Assembly (NCBI GenBank): GCA_937974415.1
Contig: CALJXB010000016.1
Location: 1-13,241, forward strand
DNA: 13,241 nucleotides
DNA from: an uncultured Kiloniellales bacterium
GTDB lineage: Bacteria; Pseudomonadota; Alphaproteobacteria; Kiloniellales; JAKSDN01
Direction of reading: 5' to 3'
Positions 6,210 through 13,241 of this stretch are shown here, in pieces (positions within the stretch are counted from its first letter, which is position 1; each line of letters begins with the position of its first letter). The notes below the pieces were generated by a model. It was not told the DNA's origin. It saw only the letters and a program-made list of their open reading frames with translations, and searched no databases. The translations under genes were made by a program, and so were the position numbers.

Positions 6210-7112
6210 ATGGCTTTCATCGACAAGCTGTTGCTTGCGCCGCTGGGATTTGTGGCGGGTGTCCTGGCTTGGGCGGGACTTGGCGGGCGCGCGCTGGCGG
6301 CCGACGGCGGCCCGGTGGACTGGCAGATTGGTTTCCGGCCTGCGGCCTCGCCGACGGCGGAGGAGATTCACTGGTTCAACGACTTCATTCTGCTTCCTGT
6401 TATCACTGTCATCGTCGTCTTCGTCATGGCCCTGCTGGTCTACGTGATGTGGCGTTTCTCGGAGAAGCGGAACCCCACGCCGTCCAAGACCACCCACAAC
6501 ACCGCGATCGAGGTGCTGTGGACCGCGGTGCCCCTGATGATGCTCTTCATCATCGCCATTCCGTCCTTCAAGTTGCTGTACTTCGCCGATCGCGTCGAAG
6601 AGGCCGACATGACCCTTAAGGCGACCGGCCTGCAATGGTACTGGAGCTACCAATATCCGGATCACGGCGGCTTCGAGTTCGATGCCTACATGGTGCCCGA
6701 CGAAGACCTGCAGGAGGGCCAGAAGCGCCTGCTCGACACCGACAACGCGGTTGTGCTGCCGGTCGATACCAATATCCGGCTGCTGATCACGGCGAGCGAC
6801 GTGCTGCACTCCTTTGCCCTGCCGGCCATGGGCATCAAGCTGGACGCGGTGCCCGGACAGGTGAATGAAACCTGGGTGCGGATCAACGAAGAGGGCACCT
6901 ATTACGGCCAGTGCTCCGAGCTCTGCGGCACCGGTCACTCCTACATGCCCATCATGGTGAAGGCAGTTTCCAAGGCGGCCTTCGAGGATTGGGTGGCCGA
7001 GGCCCAGGAGGAGTTCGCGGCGGTGAAGCCGGACCGGAACGACCTTCGTGTTGCCGAGGCGGCGAACGCCGCCGGGCCGGCGGGCGATCAGACGGCACTT
7101 GCGGGGGACTGA
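6210..7112 (+). CDS. ctaC: Cytochrome c oxidase subunit II
   Basis: Subunit II of the aa3-type oxidase. It accepts electrons from cytochrome c at the periplasmic face through the binuclear CuA centre. The 300-residue precursor has a signal peptide (1-30, likely cleaved after RALA), two membrane helices (about 58-80 and 100-125) and a periplasmic cupredoxin domain. The aromatic electron-entry segment is LQWYWSYQYPD (141-151). All CuA ligands are present: H200 (DVLHSF), C235, E237, C239, H243 and M246 within GQCSELCGTGHSYMP. The ATG at 6210 is preferred because it follows an AGGGG site and opens the signal peptide. An in-frame ATG at 6102 would add 36 residues with no family resemblance. It is the first gene of the operon, and its stop is three bases before ctaD. 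A roughly 30-residue Ala-rich tail follows the CuA domain. Confidence 0.96.
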   Translation: MAFIDKLLLAPLGFVAGVLAWAGLGGRALAADGGPVDWQIGFRPAASPTAEEIHWFNDFILLPVITVIVVFVMALLVYVMWRFSEKRNPTPSKTTHNTAIEVLWTAVPLMMLFIIAIPSFKLLYFADRVEEADMTLKATGLQWYWSYQYPDHGGFEFDAYMVPDEDLQEGQKRLLDTDNAVVLPVDTNIRLLITASDVLHSFALPAMGIKLDAVPGQVNETWVRINEEGTYYGQCSELCGTGHSYMPIMVKAVSKAAFEDWVAEAQEEFAAVKPDRNDLRVAEAANAAGPAGDQTALAGD

Positions 7113-8726
<1,614 letters not shown>

Positions 8727-8753
8727 GCCGCGAGGCGGAGAGGGGCGATCAGG

Positions 8754-9728
8754 GTGACGGACAACTCGATCCAGCTTGCGGCGGAAAATGAGCTCACGGC
8801 CGGTTCGCCGGGCGCGGCCTACGGCGCCGCATACGGCGAGTCTCGCGTGGCCGACTTCATCGCGCTCCTGAAGCCCCGGGTCATGTCGCTGGTGGTGTTT
8901 ACCGGTTTCGCCGGCCTTTACGTGGCGCCCGGCCAAATCCATCCCTTGCTGGCTGCCGTTGCCGTGTTGGCGATCGCGGTCGGCGCGGGCGCGGCGGGCG
9001 CCGTCAACATGTGGTACGACCGCGACATCGATGCCGTCATGTCGCGGACCCGCTCGCGGCCCATACCGGGCGGCCGGGTTCAGCCCTCGGAGGCGCTCGC
9101 CCTGGGCGTGGTGCTCAGCCTGCTGTCGGTCATGATGATGGGCCTCGCCGTCAACTGGGTTGCCGCGGCCTTGCTCGCGCTCGCCAACGGTTTCTACGTC
9201 TTCGTCTACACCGTCTGGCTCAAGCGCCGCACGCCGCAGAACATCGTCATCGGCGGGGCCGCCGGCGCTTTTCCGCCGATGATCGGTTGGGCGGCAGTCA
9301 CCGGTAGTGTCAGCCTCGAGTCGGCCGCGCTGTTCCTCATCATATTCATGTGGACGCCGCCGCACTTCTGGGCCTTGGCGCTGTACAAGGACGTCGAATA
9401 CGCCAAGGCCGGCGTGCCCATGCTGCCGGTGGTCGCCGGAAAGGCCGAGACCCGGCGCCAGATTCTGATCTACGCCTTGCTGCTGTGGCCCGTGACTCTG
9501 GCGCCCTGGTTGCTGGGCACCGCCGGCCTGGTCTATGGCGCCACCGCACTGCTGATGGGCGGCTTGTTCGTCTGGCAGGCCTGGCGGGTCTATCTGGAGC
9601 GAAGCGAGCGCAGCGCGCGCCAGATGTTCGGCTTGTCGATCCTTTATCTCTTCGTGCTGTTCACGGCGCTTATTGTCGACGCAGGAACCGGCGGGGCCGG
9701 CTGGTCGCTGCCGGCCGGGCTTCTGTGA
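8754..9728 (+). CDS. ctaB: Protoheme IX farnesyltransferase (heme O synthase)
   Basis: Membrane enzyme of the UbiA superfamily that adds a farnesyl group to heme b to give heme O, the precursor of the heme a used by CtaD. The 324-residue product has several membrane helices. It carries the first aspartate motif as NMWYDRDID (N85, D89, D93), followed by the [11 protein letters not shown] signature, and the loop [29 protein letters not shown] and [11 protein letters not shown] are typical of CtaB rather than of UbiA. The GTG start at 8754 sits behind GGAGAGGGG with good spacing, 27 bases after ctaD. A polar N-terminal extension of about 30 residues contains a duplicated GAAY (21-27). Heme A synthase (CtaA/Cox15), the next enzyme, is not in the window. 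Confidence 0.97.
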   Translation: MTDNSIQLAAENELTAGSPGAAYGAAYGESRVADFIALLKPRVMSLVVFTGFAGLYVAPGQIHPLLAAVAVLAIAVGAGAAGAVNMWYDRDIDAVMSRTRSRPIPGGRVQPSEALALGVVLSLLSVMMMGLAVNWVAAALLALANGFYVFVYTVWLKRRTPQNIVIGGAAGAFPPMIGWAAVTGSVSLESAALFLIIFMWTPPHFWALALYKDVEYAKAGVPMLPVVAGKAETRRQILIYALLLWPVTLAPWLLGTAGLVYGATALLMGGLFVWQAWRVYLERSERSARQMFGLSILYLFVLFTALIVDAGTGGAGWSLPAGLL

Positions 9729-9739
9729 GGCGGGTCGAG

Positions 9740-9904
9740 ATGGGGGCGGCGACTGCGATGAACAACACGATCGAGCCAGACGAGCGCGCGGCCGCCGAGC
9801 GGGCCAAGCGCCTCAAGGCCAAGAACCTGACGCTGCTGTTCGCGCTCCTGGCCTTCGTGGTGTTGGTCTATTTCGTCTCCATCGTGCGCATGGGCGGGAG
9901 TTGA
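9740..9904 (+). CDS. Small CoxF-like membrane protein of the cytochrome oxidase operon
   Basis: This 54-residue product has a charged N-terminal half (ERAAAERAKRLKAKN) and one membrane helix (LLFALLAFVVLVYFVSIV) ending in RMGGS. This shape and its position between ctaB and ctaG match the short CoxF-type proteins of alphaproteobacterial oxidase operons. Their molecular role is not established, and assembly or stability of the oxidase is the usual guess. I chose the ATG at 9740 because GAGG, overlapping the ctaB stop, lies nine bases upstream. The in-frame ATG at 9758 (48 residues) is also possible. The gene is tightly packed: 11 bases after ctaB and 4 before ctaG. Confidence 0.75.
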   Translation: MGAATAMNNTIEPDERAAAERAKRLKAKNLTLLFALLAFVVLVYFVSIVRMGGS

Positions 9905-9908
9905 GCCG

Positions 9909-10589
9909 GTGACCGGGCGGAGCGACACCAAGGGCCGCCAGGCCCGCAATGCCAGGACCGGCTTGGCGCTCTCCTTGCTGGCCTGCGCCATGGTCGGGCT
10001 TGCCTTTGCGTCGGTCCCGCTCTATCGCCTGTTTTGCCAGGTCACCGGCTACGGCGGCACGCCCCAGGTGGCCGAGGCGGCGCCCGGGGAGGTCTCCGAG
10101 CGCCTCATCACGGTGCGTTTCAACGCCGACGTGAACCCCGAGCTGCCGTGGCGCTTCGAGCCGCTCGAGCGGGCCGTTACCCTCCAGGTCGGCGAGCCGC
10201 GCCTGGCGTTTTATCGCGCCGTCAATCTGACCGACCGTCCGGTCAGCGGGACGGCCACCTTCAACGTGACGCCGCTCAAGGCCGGGCAATACTTCGCCAA
10301 GACTCAATGCTTCTGTTTCGATGAGCAGCGCCTCGAAGCGGGCGAGGCGGTCGAGATGGGCGTCAGCTTTTTCATCGATCCGGCGATCCTCTCGGACCGC
10401 AATCTGGACGAAGTCACGACCGTGACTCTGTCCTACACCTTTTTCCGCCACCCGGACGACGAAGCGGACGACGCGAAGGGGGCGAAGGGGGCGGACGAGG
10501 CTTCGTCCTCGGTCGAGGCGGATGACGGCGCGTTTGCGAGTCTGCTCGCGCCGGCGGCGGCCGGCCCGGGCGAGGGATCCGATCTTTGA
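9909..10589 (+). CDS. ctaG: Cytochrome c oxidase assembly protein CtaG/Cox11
   Basis: Copper chaperone that delivers copper to the CuB site of subunit I. It is anchored by one N-terminal helix (about 18-36) with the soluble domain in the periplasm. The copper-binding CFCF motif is at 134-137 (KTQCFCFDEQ), and the conserved cysteine after the helix is C43 in YRLFCQVTGYGGT. The beta-rich Cox11 fold runs to about residue 181 (LSYTFFRHPDD). The remaining 45 residues form an acidic, low-complexity tail (DDEADDAKGAKGADEASSS) beyond the usual end of the family. It uses a GTG start with GGGAG upstream, only four bases after the small CoxF-like gene. Confidence 0.95.
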   Translation: MTGRSDTKGRQARNARTGLALSLLACAMVGLAFASVPLYRLFCQVTGYGGTPQVAEAAPGEVSERLITVRFNADVNPELPWRFEPLERAVTLQVGEPRLAFYRAVNLTDRPVSGTATFNVTPLKAGQYFAKTQCFCFDEQRLEAGEAVEMGVSFFIDPAILSDRNLDEVTTVTLSYTFFRHPDDEADDAKGAKGADEASSSVEADDGAFASLLAPAAAGPGEGSDL

Positions 10590-10605
10590 CGGATTTATTG
10601 GCAGC

Positions 10606-10618
10606 GGCGCAGGGCGCC
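10606..10618. other. Small GGCGC/GCGCC inverted repeat between ctaG and ctaE
   Basis: GGCGC (10606-10610) and GCGCC (10614-10618) can form a five-pair stem with a three-base loop in the 61-base gap between ctaG and ctaE. No T run follows, so it is more likely a minor mRNA structure than a terminator. Confidence 0.3.
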
Positions 10619-10650
10619 TCGAGAACTAACTCCGGTGTGAGACCAAGGCC

Positions 10651-11451
10651 ATGAGCGAAGCTGAGAGCCACCACCCAGATCATCCCTATCACATGGTCGA
10701 GCCCAGCCCCTGGCCGGCGCTCGGTGCGCTCGGGGCCGGGACCCTGGCGTTCGGCGCCGTTCTGTTCATGCACGACATCACCTGGGTCGTGATGATCGTC
10801 GGGCTCGTGCTGGTGCTTGTCACCATGTTCCTGTGGTGGCGCGACGTGATCAGAGAGGCCACCTTCCAGGGCCATCACACGCCGGTGGTGCAGATCGGCC
10901 TGCGCTACGGCATGATTCTCTTCATTGCCTCCGAGGTGATGTTCTTCGCGGCCTTCTTCTGGGCCTTCTTCAACGCTTCGCTCTACCCCACTGCGGCCAT
11001 CGACTTCACCTGGCCGCCGCCGGGCACCGAGACCTTCCCAGCCTTCGGGGTGCCGTTCCTCAACACCATGATCCTGCTGCTCTCGGGCTGCACGGTCACC
11101 TGGGCCCACCACGCCCTGCTCGAGGGGGACCAGCGCAATCTGGTGAACGGCCTGATCCTGACGGTCGCCCTCGGAGTTCTCTTCACCTCCCTGCAGGCCT
11201 ACGAATACGTCCACGCCGCCTTCGGCTTCCGCGACGGGATCTATCCCTCGACCTTCTACATGGCGACCGGCTTCCACGGCTTCCACGTCATCATCGGGAC
11301 CACCTTCCTGACGGTCTGCCTGATCCGGGCGATCAAGGGCCACTTCAAGCCGCACCACCATTTCGGCTTCGAGGCGGCCGCCTGGTACTGGCACTTCGTG
11401 GACGTGGTCTGGCTGTTTCTGTTCAGCTGCATCTATCTCTGGGGCTCTTAA
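10651..11451 (+). CDS. ctaE: Cytochrome c oxidase subunit III
   Basis: Subunit III of the aa3 oxidase: no redox centre, seven membrane helices, stabilises subunit I and supports proton uptake. The 266-residue length is typical. Family hallmarks are [16 protein letters not shown] (62-77), [20 protein letters not shown] (85-104, with the buried E95), TWPPPGTE, the segment around [13 protein letters not shown], and the C-terminal [14 protein letters not shown]. The N-terminus is short and His-containing (HHPDHPYH), as is common in the family. The ATG follows a weak AAGG ribosome-binding site, 61 bases after ctaG. Its presence completes the three-subunit core encoded by the operon. Confidence 0.97.
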   Translation: MSEAESHHPDHPYHMVEPSPWPALGALGAGTLAFGAVLFMHDITWVVMIVGLVLVLVTMFLWWRDVIREATFQGHHTPVVQIGLRYGMILFIASEVMFFAAFFWAFFNASLYPTAAIDFTWPPPGTETFPAFGVPFLNTMILLLSGCTVTWAHHALLEGDQRNLVNGLILTVALGVLFTSLQAYEYVHAAFGFRDGIYPSTFYMATGFHGFHVIIGTTFLTVCLIRAIKGHFKPHHHFGFEAAAWYWHFVDVVWLFLFSCIYLWGS

Positions 11452-11455
11452 TTTT

Positions 11456-11469
11456 GCCGGTGCGCCGGC
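11456..11469. terminator. Weak GCCGG/CCGGC hairpin after ctaE
   Basis: GCCGG (11456-11460) pairs with CCGGC (11465-11469) around the loop TGCG, four bases after the ctaE stop. No T run follows, so at most it slows transcription. Expression of the two downstream genes from the same operon remains likely. Confidence 0.25.
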
Positions 11470-11520
11470 CCATATAGGACTCGCCCGGGTGAGAATTTCC
11501 GGAGCCGAGAGAGGATTTGA

Positions 11521-11907
11521 GTGGTGTCTGAGAGTGGCTATGGGCCGCGGGTTTCGCCGTTTTCCGCTGGACTCGCCTGCAAGTGCCCGCGCTGCGGGCG
11601 CGGTCCCCTGTTCGACGGCTTTCTCACCGTTGCCGAGCGCTGCTCCGCCTGCGGCCTAAACCTGGGCAAGGCCGACAGCGCCGACGGCCCGGCGGTCTTC
11701 GTCATCTTCATCCTGGGATTCCTCCTGGTGCCGCTCGCCTTGCTGTTCGAGGCCTGGGTCGAGCCGCCCCTGTGGCTGCACGTGGTGATCTGGCCGCCGC
11801 TCATCCTGGCCGGCTCGCTGGCCCTGCTGCGGCCCACGAAGGGCCTCATGATCGCTTTGCAATACCATCACAAGGCGAGCGAGTCGGGCACCGAGAGCTA
11901 CGACTGA
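11521..11907 (+). CDS. DUF983 family membrane protein
   Basis: This 128-residue protein has an N-terminal zinc-ribbon-like pair of CxxC motifs (CPRCG, C22 and C25; CSACG, C41 and C44) and two membrane helices (about 58-78 and 85-105). This is the DUF983 architecture, commonly found between ctaE and surf1 in alphaproteobacterial oxidase operons. No biochemical function is established. A link to oxidase assembly or metal handling is inferred from position only. The GTG at 11521 follows an in-frame stop and a GAGAGAGG ribosome-binding site. The adjacent GTG at 11524 could also be used. surf1 starts ten bases after the stop. Confidence 0.88.
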   Translation: MVSESGYGPRVSPFSAGLACKCPRCGRGPLFDGFLTVAERCSACGLNLGKADSADGPAVFVIFILGFLLVPLALLFEAWVEPPLWLHVVIWPPLILAGSLALLRPTKGLMIALQYHHKASESGTESYD

Positions 11908-11917
11908 AGCATTTCCC

Positions 11918-12727
11918 ATGACGCGCCCTGGACATGAGCGCCCCGGACATGACCAGCCGGGACATGACCGCTCGGAGGCCCGGCGCGCGCGTCCGAGCTT
12001 CAGGCCGACTCTCTGGCCGAGCCTCATCACCCTTCCGACCTTGGTCGCGCTGATTGCCCTCGGCCTTTGGCAGCTCGAGCGGCTGGAGTGGAAGGACTCC
12101 CTCATCGAGGAACGCCAGGACCGTAGCCAGGCGCCGGCCGTGGAGCTGCCCGAAGACCTGAGCCAGCCGCTAGGCCTCGAATTTCAAGCGGTGCGCGTCG
12201 GCGGCCACTTCCTGCACGAGCGCGAGCTCTACCTGGCGGCGCGAACCTTCGACGGCCGGGTCGGGCTCCACGTGGTTACGCCCTTCGCGCTCGACGACGG
12301 CCGCATCCTGCTGGTCGACCGCGGCTGGATCCCCGACGACCGTCGCGACCCGGCGAGCCGGCCCGAGGGCCAGGTGCCAGGGGACGTGGTGCTCGCGGGC
12401 CTTTTGCGGCGGCCGGGCTGGCGCGGGCTGACCTGGCTCGAGCCGGACAACCAGCCGGAGGAGAACATCTGGTTTTGGGTCGAGCCCGCGGCCATGGCCG
12501 CGGCCGCCGGGCTCGGCCCGGAGGCCGGTGCGCTCATCGGCGAGGTCTATCTCGATGCCGGCCCGGCGGAGAACCCGGGCGGCTGGCCGGTGGGCGGGCG
12601 AACCCCGATCGAGCTGGCCAACGACCACCTGCAGTACGCGCTGACCTGGTTTGCCCTGGCGCTTGCCCTGGCGGCGATCTACGTCATCTACCATCTGCGC
12701 CGCGATACCGAGGGAGAGGCCCCATGA
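11918..12727 (+). CDS. surf1: SURF1 family cytochrome oxidase assembly protein
   Basis: Inner-membrane factor (Shy1/Surf1) that assists heme a insertion into subunit I. The 269-residue product has two membrane helices (about 34-52 and 238-258) flanking a periplasmic domain. Family motifs are GLWQLERLEWK (49-59), GLHVVTPF (116-123), LLVDRGWIP (131-139), DNQPEENIWFW (177-187) and NDHLQYALTWFALA (235-248). The cytosolic N-terminus is unusual: three pentapeptides RPGHE, RPGHD and QPGHD encoded by a 15-bp tandem repeat. The ATG at 11918 has only a weak GAAG upstream. I see no better downstream start before the first helix, so I keep it. Its stop overlaps the next gene's start as ATGA. Confidence 0.94.
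   Translation: MTRPGHERPGHDQPGHDRSEARRARPSFRPTLWPSLITLPTLVALIALGLWQLERLEWKDSLIEERQDRSQAPAVELPEDLSQPLGLEFQAVRVGGHFLHERELYLAARTFDGRVGLHVVTPFALDDGRILLVDRGWIPDDRRDPASRPEGQVPGDVVLAGLLRRPGWRGLTWLEPDNQPEENIWFWVEPAAMAAAAGLGPEAGALIGEVYLDAGPAENPGGWPVGGRTPIELANDHLQYALTWFALALALAAIYVIYHLRRDTEGEAP
11924..11968 (+). repeat. 15-bp tandem repeat, three copies, at the 5' end of surf1
   Basis: Three abutting 15-mers: CGCCCTGGACATGAG (11924-11938), CGCCCCGGACATGAC (11939-11953) and CAGCCGGGACATGAC (11954-11968). They are in frame and encode RPGHE, RPGHD and QPGHD, placing one histidine per unit in the cytosolic N-terminus of Surf1. It has the same period and copy number as the unrelated repeat in rsmE. Confidence 0.9.
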
Positions 12728-13241
12728 CCGCTTACGCCGAGCTCGAAGACCGCTTCCGCAGCCTCGAGGCGCTGAAGGAGGCGGCCGGCGTGCTGCACTG
12801 GGACATGGCGACCATGATGCCCAGGGGCGGCGCCGAGGCCCGCGGCGAGCAGCTGGCGGCGCTCGATGTCGCCTGTCACGAGCGGATCGCCGCCCCCGAT
12901 CTGGCTGCCCTGCTGGACGCGGCCGAAGAGGAGGGCGCGGAGGAGTCCGAGGGCGAGTCACTGGGGGTCTGGCAGCGGGCCAACCTGCGCGAGATGCGCC
13001 GGGCCTGGCGACACGCCACGGCCCTCGACGCGGACCTGGTGGCGGCGCTCGCCAGGGCGGCCCAGAGGAGCGAGATGGTCTGGCGCGAGGCGCGGCCGGC
13101 GAACGACTTCAAGGCGACCCTGGTGCCGCTCGGCGAACTTCTGACGCTCACTCGCCAGGCCGCCGCGGCCAAGGCCGAGGCGCTCGGATGCGGCCCTTAC
13201 GAGGCCCTGCTGGACCAGTGGGAGCCGGGCGGCAAGGTCGC
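12724..13241 (+). CDS. M32 family metallocarboxypeptidase (Taq type), 3' end cut by window edge
   Basis: The M32 family are cytosolic zinc (or cobalt) carboxypeptidases that trim C-terminal residues from peptides. Only the first 172 or so residues of an enzyme usually near 500 are in the window, so the HExxH active site is not visible. The identification rests on the N-terminal YAELEDRFRSLEALKEAAGVLHWDMATMMPRGG-type start (HWDMATMMP at 25-33, followed by ARGEQLAAL) and the helical AxxxSxxxWREARPANDF segment. The ATG overlaps the surf1 stop by four bases (ATGA), so translation is probably coupled and the gene read on the oxidase operon transcript. No functional link to the oxidase is known to me. 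Confidence 0.88.
   Translation, partial: MTAYAELEDRFRSLEALKEAAGVLHWDMATMMPRGGAEARGEQLAALDVACHERIAAPDLAALLDAAEEEGAEESEGESLGVWQRANLREMRRAWRHATALDADLVAALARAAQRSEMVWREARPANDFKATLVPLGELLTLTRQAAAAKAEALGCGPYEALLDQWEPGGKV

Noticed and set aside
10414..11394. A 326-codon minus-strand open frame opposite ctaE
   Set aside because: It is antisense to subunit III, and its Glu/Gly/His-rich translation looks like a compositional shadow.

Overview
The window is GC-rich, densely packed chromosomal DNA from an alphaproteobacterium. It most resembles the Rhodospirillales/Kiloniellales type, judged from the gene order and the plant-like glutamate-cysteine ligase. All ten complete genes and both edge-truncated genes belong to recognisable housekeeping or respiratory families. 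I see no transposase, integrase, phage gene, CRISPR array, tRNA or rRNA.

Left part (1-3199): a 3'-truncated ubiA (ubiquinone biosynthesis) is read leftwards. Divergent from it are rsmE (16S rRNA m3U1498 methyltransferase) and gshA (first step of glutathione synthesis), both read rightwards. Middle (3200-6209): gshA and tldD converge on a 366-base gap that is the least ordinary stretch of the window. It holds a perfect 11-bp inverted repeat with a possible pseudoknot, an AT-rich island with an exact CtrA-type box, and a four-copy 11-bp tandem repeat that begins at the tldD stop codon. tldD (TldD/PmbA protease subunit) and a tandem-PilZ protein are both read leftwards. About 390 bases separate the PilZ gene from the divergent cytochrome oxidase operon.

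Right part (6210-13241): a compact aa3-type cytochrome c oxidase operon, ctaC-ctaD-ctaB-coxF-like-ctaG-ctaE-DUF983-surf1. It combines the three core subunits (II, I, III), heme O synthase (CtaB), the CuB insertion factor (CtaG/Cox11), the heme a-related factor Surf1, and two small membrane proteins that travel with them. An M32 carboxypeptidase gene, cut by the right edge, overlaps surf1 by four bases and is probably co-transcribed.

I did not find a convincing new multi-gene system. The observations worth checking are small: the structured gshA/tldD gap with its orphan CtrA-like box, a hairpin that can mask the ctaC ribosome-binding site, in-frame three-copy 15-bp repeats in rsmE and surf1, the tandem stop-codon repeat after tldD, a PilZ protein with one altered c-di-GMP motif, and an acidic tail on CtaG.
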